From assembly GCA_934155005.1 (NCBI GenBank), contig CAKPGR010000022.1, positions 1 to 16,812 of the forward strand: a stretch of 16,812 nt of DNA, given 5' to 3'. Origin of the DNA: an uncultured Bacilli bacterium. GTDB lineage: Bacteria; Bacillota_I; Bacilli_A; RF39; UBA660. The notes below the pieces were generated by a model. The model saw nothing but the letters and a program-made list of their open reading frames with translations. It was not told the DNA's origin and made no database searches. The first letter of the stretch is position 1. Every line of letters begins with the position of its first letter. A program made the translations under genes and the position numbers. Positions 6,178 to 12,893 of the stretch are shown in pieces.

Positions 6178-7938
6178 ATGTTAAAATTGTTAAAAAAACT
6201 AGATAAAAAAGACTTCATTAATATTGTTATATGTGTTGTCTTAGTTTTTGTTCAAGTATGGCTTGAATTAAAAATGCCAGATTATATGAGTTCTATAACA
6301 CGACTTGTACAAACAGAAGGAAGTAAAATGTCTGATATTATAGAACAAGGGGCTTACATGTTAGCTTGTGCACTTGGTAGTTTAATATCAACTATTATTG
6401 TTGGTTATTTTGCGGCTCATGTTGCTTCTAACTTTTCTAAAACAGTTAGAGGAGATATATTTAAAAAAGTTGAGAGTTTTTCAACAGAAGAAATAAAAAA
6501 ATTTAAAACTAGTAGTTTAATTACTAGAACAACAAATGATGTTACACAAATAGAAATGCTTATAGCTATGGGGCTTCAACTTATTGTAAAATCACCAGTT
6601 ATGGCTGTATGGGCTATTACTAAAATTTTAAACAAAGGAATTGAATGGAGTATTTTAACTGGTGTTTGTGTAGCAATTCTATTAGTTACAATAGTAATAA
6701 TTGTCTTAATAGTTTTACCACGTTTTGAAAAAGTTCAAAAATTAATAGATAAAGTTAATGGTTTAATTAGAGAAAATTTAACAGGAATAAGAGTTGTTAG
6801 AGCATTTAATGCAGAAAAGTATCAAACTGATAAATTTGAAAAAGTTAATAATGATTTAACTAATTTACAATTATCAAATCAAAGAACATTTGCTATTATG
6901 ATGCCAATAATGAGTTTAATCATGTATGGACTTACACTTGGAATTTATATTATTGGAGCTATTTTAATAAACAAAGCTGGAATGGTTGATAAAATAACTT
7001 TATTCTCAAATATGGTTGTATTTAGTAGTTATGGAATGCAAGTTATAATGTCATTCTTAATGTTAGCAATGATATTTATGATGTTACCAAGAGCTCAAAT
7101 ATCAGCTTGTCGTATTAACGAAGTATTAGATAAAGAAAATTCTATTCTAGATGGAACATTTAATGGTAAAACAAGTGAAGTAGGAACAGTTGAATTTAAA
7201 AATGTTAGTTTTAAATATCCGGATGCCGATGAATATTTACTAGAAAATATATCATTTAAAGTAAATAGAGGAGAAACTATTGCTTTTATAGGTTCAACTG
7301 GGTCAGGAAAATCAACTTTAATAAATTTAGTGCCTAGGTTTTATGATGTAACAGATGGCGAAGTATTAGTAGATGGTATTAATGTAAAAGAATATACATT
7401 AGAAGCATTACATAATAAATTAGGATATATTCCTCAAAAAGCAGTTATGTTTACAGGAACTGTTTCATCAAATGTTTCATATGGTGATAATGGGAAAAAA
7501 AGAGTAAGTAAAGAAGAAATAAAAAAAGCTATTGATGTTGCACAAGGTACTGATTTTGTTTTAAAAATGAATAAGCAATATGAATCACATATTGCAAGAG
7601 GTGGGACAAATGTTTCAGGTGGTCAAAAACAAAGACTTGCTATAGCAAGAGCTATTGCAAGAAATCCCGAAATATATATTTTTGATGATTCATTCTCAGC
7701 ATTAGATTACAAAACAGATTCAGTTCTTAGACAAGAATTAAAAAAATATACAAAAGATGCTACTAGTATGATTGTAGCGCAAAGAATAGGAACAATTATA
7801 AATGCTGATAAAATAGTTGTTTTAGATAAGGGAAAATGTGTTGGTATTGGAACACATAAAGAATTATTAAAGAAATGTCATGTATATAAAGAAATTGCTT
7901 TATCACAATTATCAAAGGAGGAGTTAGAAAATGCCTAG
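6178..7938 (+). CDS. ABC exporter half-transporter, degenerate ATP-site subunit
   Basis: This 586-residue half-transporter has six membrane helices (about 14-34, 58-84, 128-146, 160-183, 242-268, 278-303), then a nucleotide-binding domain. Walker A is GSTGSGKST (372-380), the Q-loop is YIPQKAVMF, and the signature NVSGGQKQ (478-485) is canonical. The Walker B end is FDDS with Asp504 where the catalytic Glu is expected, and the switch His is Gln535 (IVAQR). This combination marks the degenerate-site partner in heterodimeric exporters of the BmrC/LmrC/TM287 kind. It would pair with the next gene product, whose altered signature completes the degenerate site. Probable role: ATP-driven drug or lipid export across the cytoplasmic membrane. 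It follows marR without a gap and overlaps the next gene by 8 bases. Confidence 0.92.
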   Translation: MLKLLKKLDKKDFINIVICVVLVFVQVWLELKMPDYMSSITRLVQTEGSKMSDIIEQGAYMLACALGSLISTIIVGYFAAHVASNFSKTVRGDIFKKVESFSTEEIKKFKTSSLITRTTNDVTQIEMLIAMGLQLIVKSPVMAVWAITKILNKGIEWSILTGVCVAILLVTIVIIVLIVLPRFEKVQKLIDKVNGLIRENLTGIRVVRAFNAEKYQTDKFEKVNNDLTNLQLSNQRTFAIMMPIMSLIMYGLTLGIYIIGAILINKAGMVDKITLFSNMVVFSSYGMQVIMSFLMLAMIFMMLPRAQISACRINEVLDKENSILDGTFNGKTSEVGTVEFKNVSFKYPDADEYLLENISFKVNRGETIAFIGSTGSGKSTLINLVPRFYDVTDGEVLVDGINVKEYTLEALHNKLGYIPQKAVMFTGTVSSNVSYGDNGKKRVSKEEIKKAIDVAQGTDFVLKMNKQYESHIARGGTNVSGGQKQRLAIARAIARNPEIYIFDDSFSALDYKTDSVLRQELKKYTKDATSMIVAQRIGTIINADKIVVLDKGKCVGIGTHKELLKKCHVYKEIALSQLSKEELENA

Positions 7939-10048
7939 ACCAATGAGAGGTGAACCAGAAAAATCAAAAGATTTTATTGGCTCAATGAAAAGAATGCTAA
8001 AAAATTTAAAAGCTTGGAATGTTATTTTAGTTATATCTTTAATTCTTGCTATGACAAGTGCTATTTTATCCTTAATTTCTCCTAATATCTTATCAAAATT
8101 TACTGATACAATTACAGATGGTATTAGTCCTAACACCCTTAAATTAACTGAAATAAGTGAAAAAATACAAAGTAATTTTAATCAAGATAAAATAATGAAA
8201 ATGATGATGTCTGATGAAATAAGCGAATCGGATAAACAAAACTTTAATGAAATAATGAATAGTGAGAAGAAAGATTTTTCAAAAATTCCGACTTCTATTT
8301 TAAATTATTTACTTACAGATATTGTAATTGATAATACTACTATTAATGTAGAAGATCAAATAAAAATGATTGAGTTAACTAGTAAAATGAATGGAGAAGA
8401 AAAAACTGAAAAAGCTTTATCATTAATTGATGAATTACCAGCATCAGTTTATAGTTTGGTAAAACCAAGTATTGATATGGTAAAAATTAAAAAATTAGCT
8501 TTACTTTTAGCATCATTATACATTATAAGTGCTTTATTTAGTTATATTCAAAATTTTGCTATGTCAACAGTATCAAATAATTTTGCTAAAAAACTTAGAA
8601 GTAATATAAGTAATAAAATAAATAAATTACCACTTAAATATTTTGATTCACATGAAACTGGTGATGTTTTATCAAGAGTTACAAATGATGTTGATACTAT
8701 GTCACAAAGTTTAAATCAAAGCTTAGCAACACTAGTTTCTAGTTTAACTTTATTTATTGGTTCTATTATTATGATGTTTGTAACTAATCCTATAATGGCT
8801 ATAACAGCAATTTTATCTAGTTTAATTGGATTTGTTTTAATGTTTATAATTTTATTTAAATCTCAAAAATATTTTTTAAGAAGACAAAAAGAACTTGGAA
8901 AATTAAATGGATATATTGAAGAAATTTATTCTGGTCATAATGTGGTTAAAGCATATAATGGTGGTAAAAAAGCTATAAAAGATTTTGATAAACTAAACGA
9001 AAAACTATATGAAGCTAATGTTAAAAGTCAATTTTTATCAGGGCTTATGCAACCAATAATGGGATTTGTTGGTAACTTAGGATATGTTGCTGTTTGTATT
9101 GTTGGAGCTCTTCTTACAATGAATGGAAATATATCATTTGGTGTTATAGTAGCTTTCATGCTATATATTAGATTATTTACAAATCCACTTTCTCAAATAG
9201 CGCAAGCATTTACAAATTTACAATCATCAGCTGCTGCAAGTGAAAGGGTATTTGAATTTTTAGATGAAGAAGAAATGACAAACCAAGATAATATAAGAAA
9301 ACATCTAGATGTAAAAAAAGTAAAAGGAAATATAGAGTTCAAAAATGTAAAATTTGGTTATGATCCAGATAGAACAATTATCAAAGATTTTAGTGTTAAA
9401 GTTAAACCAGGCCAAAAAATTGCTATTGTAGGACCAACAGGGGCAGGAAAAACAACGATGGTTAATTTACTTATGAAGTTCTATGAAATAAATAGTGGTG
9501 ATATTACTATTGATGGTATTTCAACTAAAGAATTATCAAGAGAAAATATTCATGAATTATTCTGTATGGTACTTCAAGATACATGGTTATTTGAAGGAAC
9601 AATAGGTGAAAATATTAAGTTTAATAGAGAAAATTTAACCGATGAAGATATAATGAATGCTTGTAAAATTGTTGGTGTAGATCACTTTATAAAAACACTA
9701 CCTGGAAATTTAAATGCTAGTGTAGGTGATTCAGATACAATTAGTCAAGGGCAAAAACAATTATTTACAATTGCTCGTGGTATGTTAGAAGATGCACCTT
9801 TCTTAATTCTTGATGAGGCAACATCAAATGTCGATACAAGAACAGAAGAATTAGTTCAAAAAGCAATGGATAAATTAACAAAAGGAAAAACCTCATTCAT
9901 TATTGCTCATAGACTTTCAACTATTAAAAATGCTGACTTAATACTAGTAATGAAAGATGGAAATATTATTGAACAAGGTAAGCATAAAGAATTAATAGCT
10001 AAAAATGGTTTTTACGCTGATTTATATAATTCACAATTTACAAAATAA
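7931..10048 (+). CDS. ABC exporter half-transporter, catalytic subunit with large extracellular insert
   Basis: This 705-residue partner of the preceding half-transporter starts with a cytoplasmic GEPEKSKDFIGSMKRML segment common in Firmicutes exporters. TM1 is at about 29-52, then comes an unusual hydrophilic insert of about 125 residues (60-182) rich in Met, Lys, Asp and Ser, then TM2-TM6. The nucleotide-binding domain has Walker A GPTGAGKTT (501-509), a Q-loop in MVLQDTWLF, a non-canonical signature ISQGQ (604-608), intact Walker B LDEATS with catalytic Glu629, and switch His660 (IIAHR). Its Walker A/B with the partner's SGGQ makes the active ATP site. Transmembrane topology places the TM1-TM2 insert outside the cell. 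Its ATG lies 8 bases inside the preceding gene, with AAAGGAGGAG just upstream, giving tight coupling. A terminator overlaps the stop codon. Confidence 0.92.
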   Translation: MPRPMRGEPEKSKDFIGSMKRMLKNLKAWNVILVISLILAMTSAILSLISPNILSKFTDTITDGISPNTLKLTEISEKIQSNFNQDKIMKMMMSDEISESDKQNFNEIMNSEKKDFSKIPTSILNYLLTDIVIDNTTINVEDQIKMIELTSKMNGEEKTEKALSLIDELPASVYSLVKPSIDMVKIKKLALLLASLYIISALFSYIQNFAMSTVSNNFAKKLRSNISNKINKLPLKYFDSHETGDVLSRVTNDVDTMSQSLNQSLATLVSSLTLFIGSIIMMFVTNPIMAITAILSSLIGFVLMFIILFKSQKYFLRRQKELGKLNGYIEEIYSGHNVVKAYNGGKKAIKDFDKLNEKLYEANVKSQFLSGLMQPIMGFVGNLGYVAVCIVGALLTMNGNISFGVIVAFMLYIRLFTNPLSQIAQAFTNLQSSAAASERVFEFLDEEEMTNQDNIRKHLDVKKVKGNIEFKNVKFGYDPDRTIIKDFSVKVKPGQKIAIVGPTGAGKTTMVNLLMKFYEINSGDITIDGISTKELSRENIHELFCMVLQDTWLFEGTIGENIKFNRENLTDEDIMNACKIVGVDHFIKTLPGNLNASVGDSDTISQGQKQLFTIARGMLEDAPFLILDEATSNVDTRTEELVQKAMDKLTKGKTSFIIAHRLSTIKNADLILVMKDGNIIEQGKHKELIAKNGFYADLYNSQFTK

Positions 10049-10069
10049 GGATTTAAAGAATCCTTTTTT
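10047..10069 (+). terminator. Intrinsic terminator of the exporter operon
   Basis: AAGGATT (10047-10053) pairs with AATCCTT (10059-10065) around a 5-base loop, followed by a T run. The hairpin starts inside the stop codon of the second ABC gene. Confidence 0.8.
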
Positions 10070-10080
10070 CGTGGTACAAT
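10052..10080 (+). promoter_or_regulatory. Promoter for the flavin-reductase-like gene, embedded in the terminator
   Basis: TTTAAA (10052-10057), 17-base spacer, TACAAT (10075-10080) preceded by TGG (extended -10). The -35 lies within the terminator hairpin. Confidence 0.5.
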
Positions 10081-10095
10081 AAAAATGGTGATAAT

Positions 10096-11025
10096 ATGAA
10101 AGAAGAATATAATGGCTTTAAAGATTTAAGAATTGTTGATAATTTTTATCAAACTTCAAGTTTTTTTCCAATGCCTACAACTTTAATTGGAACATTAAGT
10201 GAAAGTGGTATGACTAATTTAGGTGCATATTCGTTATGTTTTCCTTATTATATAGCTGGTAAAAATTATTATGCTATGATCTTATGCTGTAGAAATAGTT
10301 CTAATACAGCTAAAAATATTTTAAGAACGGGTAAATGTAGTATTAATTTTATTCCAGATAATTCTAAATATTTTAAAGAGGCAGTCAAATTAGGATATCC
10401 AGGTGAAACGACTGAAGAAAAAATGAAAGATACTATTTTTAATTTAGTTGATGGAAAAAGAGCTCAAAATAGTAGTGAAGAATTTCCTAAAATAGTAAAA
10501 GAAGCTTTTCAAGTCTTTGAATGTACATGGGTTAGTGAACTTGATAATGCAAGTGGTGATAAAGTTCAGGATGAATATTTTGAACCATATCATGATTTTA
10601 ATGGTATAACTAGTAAATTTGGAGCTCATTTTATTTTAAAAATTGATAATATTTTAATGAAACCAAAGTATTATAATTCTATTATAAATGGTGTTAATAA
10701 TTATAATTTTCCTAATGTACCTGTTGATTATGGATATCGTGATAGTAAAAATTTTTGGTATACAAAATTTAGAATGCCAAGAAAAGAACCTATTCCTAAA
10801 AATAAAGGAATAAGTTTAGATACTGTAAAATATGCAGCATCAAGAATAGATCCAGAAGTAAAATTTACTGATGAAGCATGTATGAAATTAATTAAAGTAC
10901 CAAGAGTATTTTTAAATGCTGTCTTAAAAGGGTGTGTAGCTTGGGCTAAGGAAAATAATGTAAATCTTATTACTGAAAAAGAAATGAATATAATTCAAGA
11001 TAAAAGAAACAAAGAAAAAAAATAG
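10096..11025 (+). CDS. Flavin-reductase-like FMN-binding protein with PCP-reductase-like C-terminal domain
   Basis: This 309-residue protein has two domains. Residues 15-200 look like a flavin-reductase-like split-barrel: SFFPMPTTLIGTLSESG, TNLGAYSLCFPYYIAG, MILCCRNSSNTAKNILRTG and CSINFIP match the FMN-binding core of that family, with an unusual Cys pair in strand four. Residues about 252-305 (FTDEACMKLIKVPRVFLNAV, then AWAKENNVNLITEKEM) resemble the small PCP_red domain of protochlorophyllide reductase 57-kDa subunits, in which 'WT.eA...l..vP' and 'A.e.g...IT' are conserved. The likely role is a cytoplasmic flavin-dependent oxidoreductase; the electron donor and substrate are unknown. The ribosome binding site is GGTGAT 3 bases before the ATG, a rather short spacing. 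It is monocistronic; the next promoter begins three bases after the stop. Confidence 0.68.
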   Translation: MKEEYNGFKDLRIVDNFYQTSSFFPMPTTLIGTLSESGMTNLGAYSLCFPYYIAGKNYYAMILCCRNSSNTAKNILRTGKCSINFIPDNSKYFKEAVKLGYPGETTEEKMKDTIFNLVDGKRAQNSSEEFPKIVKEAFQVFECTWVSELDNASGDKVQDEYFEPYHDFNGITSKFGAHFILKIDNILMKPKYYNSIINGVNNYNFPNVPVDYGYRDSKNFWYTKFRMPRKEPIPKNKGISLDTVKYAASRIDPEVKFTDEACMKLIKVPRVFLNAVLKGCVAWAKENNVNLITEKEMNIIQDKRNKEKK

Positions 11026-11027
11026 TG

Positions 11028-11056
11028 TTGAAAAAATAAATTTAATTTGTTAAAAT
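11028..11056 (+). promoter_or_regulatory. Strong promoter for the secreted Gp10-like protein (copy A)
   Basis: TTGAAA (11028-11033), 17-base spacer, TAAAAT (11051-11056) with TGT before it. The 33 bases from 11028 match those from 16436 at 28 positions, spacer included, so the two promoters are homologous or under joint constraint. Confidence 0.8.
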
Positions 11057-11062
11057 AAGTAT

Positions 11063-11224
11063 GTAAAACAAAATAATAATATAGACTTGAGAAGAAGGAA
11101 GAGATTTATCATATACCCCCTATAAAAGGTGTCTAAAAATATGATAACATCCCCCAAAAAATTTCAAAGTCGGGGGGGGGGTAAAAAACCCTCTTTTTTT
11201 TTGTATTGGAAGGAGTAAATAAAA
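11063..11224 (+). promoter_or_regulatory. Long structured leader with candidate attenuator and G10 run
   Basis: About 160 bases lie between the expected transcription start and the ATG. First comes a block shared with the prepilin leader (11071-11089), then a purine-rich stretch. A 9-bp stem follows: TTATCATAT (11106-11114) with ATATGATAA (11139-11147), with ACC/GGT (11115-11117/11128-11130) inside it. Then come CCCCC (11151-11155) and ten G (11172-11181), and an intrinsic terminator. CCCCC can pair with the G run in competition with the terminator, or alongside it when the run is ten long. The layout resembles a cis-acting attenuator; no known riboswitch class was recognised. GGAAGGAG (11208-11215) is the ribosome binding site. 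Confidence 0.55.
11177..11202 (+). terminator. Intrinsic terminator inside the leader, before the Gp10-like gene
   Basis: GGGGGT (11177-11182) pairs with ACCCTC (11188-11193), one G-T pair, around a loop of five A, followed by nine T (11194-11202). It stands after the promoter and before the coding region, so it would stop the leader transcript as well as read-through from the flavin-reductase gene. Confidence 0.7.
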
Positions 11225-11986
11225 ATGAATAAGAAGATAATACTAGGAATAATAATAGGATTAATATTAGGTAGTGTAAGTGTATATGCAGGAAGTAGTT
11301 TTTATGCGAATGGAATATCAGTAAATGCCCCAACTGGTTCTAATTTAGGGAGTAATGCAACACTTCAAGATTCACTAGATGAATTATATAGTATAGCTGA
11401 TAATAATGATGAAGTAGAAAAAAGATTAACAGCCTTAGAAAATGCTGTTTCAAAATCTTTATCAGTAGATAAATTATATCCCGTTGGAAGTATTTTTTTA
11501 AGTACAACAAATACAAATCCATCAACCTTTTTAGGAGGAACATGGGAAGCATATGGAGCATCTGATACATATTTAAGACTAGGTGGTAATGGAAGTGGAG
11601 GATCTAACAGTGTAAAACTTAGTGCTAATCAAATACCAACTCATACAACAGGAAATCAAAGTGCTAATCATACACATAGTATACCAGCTTTAAGTGGAAG
11701 TACTAATAAAACAGGTGCTCATTCACATGGCTTTTATGTACGTAACTCTGCTACAACTGGTGGCTATTATGTAGCCCCACCTACTTCATCTATGAGCGGA
11801 ACCAGCCAATCTACGAATGACTTAGTACAACAAGCTGGAAGTCATAGTCATACTGTTACAACAAATGCGTCTACAACTGGTGGAAATAATCAAAGTCATA
11901 CACATACATATACAAATAATAGTCAACAAAATGTAAATATAAATCCAAAATATGTTCAAGTATATGCATTTAAAAGAACAGCATAA
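11225..11986 (+). CDS. Secreted phage-baseplate Gp10 C-terminal-like protein with HxH motifs
   Basis: This 253-residue protein starts with a signal peptide (residues 1-22, cut probably after VYA). A short LQDSLDELYS helix (47-56) and a coiled segment (60-80) follow. Then comes LYPVGSIFLSTTNTNPSTF with LGGTWEAYG (84-111), the pattern of the T4 Gp10 C-terminal/tail-collar domain of phage baseplates and fibres. The rest is Ser/Thr/Gly/Asn-rich with four HxH motifs (149-151, 166-168, 207-209, 225-227). In T4 long tail fibre tips HxH motifs bind iron in a trimeric needle, so a metal-bound trimer is plausible. It ends with the tail-like VYAFKRTA. No other phage gene is near; signal peptide and prepilin-like promoter suggest a host surface or secreted role. 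Confidence 0.75.
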   Translation: MNKKIILGIIIGLILGSVSVYAGSSFYANGISVNAPTGSNLGSNATLQDSLDELYSIADNNDEVEKRLTALENAVSKSLSVDKLYPVGSIFLSTTNTNPSTFLGGTWEAYGASDTYLRLGGNGSGGSNSVKLSANQIPTHTTGNQSANHTHSIPALSGSTNKTGAHSHGFYVRNSATTGGYYVAPPTSSMSGTSQSTNDLVQQAGSHSHTVTTNASTTGGNNQSHTHTYTNNSQQNVNINPKYVQVYAFKRTA

Positions 11987-11987
11987 T

Positions 11988-12008
11988 AAAAAGCCCTTAG
12001 GCTTTTTT
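11988..12008. terminator. Bidirectional terminator between the Gp10-like gene and sspI
   Basis: AAAAAGCC (11988-11995) and GGCTTTTT (12000-12007) form a perfect 8-bp stem with loop CTTA. A run on the left and T run on the right allow use from both sides. The sspI stop codon (11997-11999, minus strand) lies in the loop. Confidence 0.85.
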
Positions 12009-12203
12009 AGTTTCATCGAATAAAATATTTATAATATTTTGTTGAACATCAAGATTATTACTATCCCATACCATTTCAAATAAAACACCAAGTCCAGGTA
12101 AGACAACCTCATCATTTGAACTTATAGAAGCGAGTATAGTTTCTTTAATATCTTCTTTTGTACAATCTTTTAAATTTTTAATAATATAGCTTTTTATATC
12201 CAT
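11997..12203 (-). CDS. sspI: Small acid-soluble spore protein SspI
   Basis: This 68-residue protein on the minus strand has the family hallmark EVVLPGLGVLFEMVWD in the second half, preceded by an amphipathic helix (IKETILASIS) and followed by a helix ending NILFDETKKA. Length and the LPGLGVLFE-x-x-W core match SspI, a minor SASP made in the forespore; its exact role in the spore is not known. The ribosome binding site read on the minus strand is AGAAAGGA, upstream of the ATG (12203-12201). A sigma-G/F-like promoter is 20 bases upstream, consistent with forespore expression. It is convergent with the Gp10-like gene and divergent from lemA. Its presence argues that the organism or a recent ancestor forms spores. 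Confidence 0.9.
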   Translation of the reverse strand: MDIKSYIIKNLKDCTKEDIKETILASISSNDEVVLPGLGVLFEMVWDSNNLDVQQNIINILFDETKKA

Positions 12204-12222
12204 TAAATCATCCTTTCTATTT

Positions 12223-12252
12223 TATTTTGTTAAAAAATGCAAATAATATTCA
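12223..12252 (-). promoter_or_regulatory. Sigma-G/F-like forespore promoter for sspI
   Basis: On the minus strand TGAATA (12252-12247), 17-base spacer, CAAAATA (12229-12223). The Bacillus forespore consensus is TGAATA-N17/18-CATACTA; the -35 is perfect and the -10 matches at five of seven positions. Confidence 0.6.
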
Positions 12253-12259
12253 ATATAAA

Positions 12260-12288
12260 TTGCTAAAAAAAGATAAATAGTATATACT
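12260..12288 (+). promoter_or_regulatory. Promoter for lemA
   Basis: TTGCTA (12260-12265), 17-base spacer, TATACT (12283-12288). It is divergent from the sspI promoter; the two -35 elements are 7 bases apart. Confidence 0.65.
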
Positions 12289-12309
12289 TAATAGTAGGAG
12301 ATGGTAGAT

Positions 12310-12855
12310 ATGTTATATATTATTATTGCAATTGTTGTTATCTTAGTACTATTTGTAATATCTAATTATAATACACTTGTAGGATTAAGAAATAAAGTTA
12401 GAGATCAATGGTCACAAATAGATGTACAATTAAAAAGAAGAACTGATTTAATTCCAAACATAATTGAAACTGTTAAAGGATATGCTAAACATGAAACTGG
12501 TACATTTGAAGCAGTAGTAGAAGCTAGAAATAAATTACTTTCTTCTCCAACAAAAGAAGAAGAAATGAAAGCTAATACAGAACTTGATGGTGCATTGGGT
12601 AAATTGTTTGCATTAGCTGAATCATATCCTGAATTAAAAGCAAATGAAAGTTTTCTTGATTTACAATCTAATTTAAAGGAGACTGAAGATAAAATTGCTT
12701 ATTCAAGACAATTTTATAATGATTCAGTACTTAGATATCAAAATAAATTAGAAATGTTTCCAAGTAACATTATAGCTAGTATTTTTGGATTTAAAAAAGA
12801 AAACTTCTTTGAAGCAACAGAAGAAGAAAGAAAAAATGTAAAAGTACAATTTTAA
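12310..12855 (+). CDS. lemA: LemA family protein
   Basis: The start is ATG 12310, because TAGGAG (12295-12300) directly abuts the other in-frame ATG at 12301. The 181-residue product has one N-terminal membrane helix (residues 2-18) and then a long helical cytoplasmic or surface domain. YNTLVGLRNKVRDQWSQIDV and RTDLIPNIIETVKGYAKHE are the conserved LemA core, and the C-terminal part keeps ARQFYNDSV-like residues (YSRQFYNDSVLRYQNKLE) and FPSNIIASIFGFK. LemA-fold proteins are membrane-anchored helical bundles of unsettled function; in Listeria a LemA peptide is presented to T cells. In many Firmicutes it is paired, as here, with a DUF2207 membrane protein. An internal terminator follows before that partner gene. 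Confidence 0.92.
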   Translation: MLYIIIAIVVILVLFVISNYNTLVGLRNKVRDQWSQIDVQLKRRTDLIPNIIETVKGYAKHETGTFEAVVEARNKLLSSPTKEEEMKANTELDGALGKLFALAESYPELKANESFLDLQSNLKETEDKIAYSRQFYNDSVLRYQNKLEMFPSNIIASIFGFKKENFFEATEEERKNVKVQF

Positions 12856-12878
12856 ACTTACAATTAGTAAGTTTTTTT
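12854..12878 (+). terminator. Internal terminator between lemA and the DUF2207 gene
   Basis: AAACTTAC (12854-12861) and GTAAGTTT (12867-12874) form a perfect 8-bp stem with a 5-base loop, then T to 12878. It begins inside the lemA stop codon. The downstream ribosome binding site (AAGAAGGAG) follows at once and no second promoter is visible, so it probably lowers expression of the second gene. Confidence 0.75.
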
Positions 12879-12893
12879 AAGAAGGAGAATTTT

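Noticed and set aside
11340..11570. Minus-strand open frame of 76 codons inside the Gp10-like gene, and similar ones at 7924-8136, 10444-10629, 11133-11333, 11822-12016 and 14912-15094
   Set aside because: All oppose strongly supported coding or leader sequence, are Leu/Ile/Phe-rich as expected of reversed AT-rich codons, and lack start signals.
11225..11986. Prophage remnant around the Gp10-like gene
   Set aside because: Neighbours are a flavin reductase and sspI; there are no other phage genes, integrase or attachment-like repeats, and the protein has a signal peptide.
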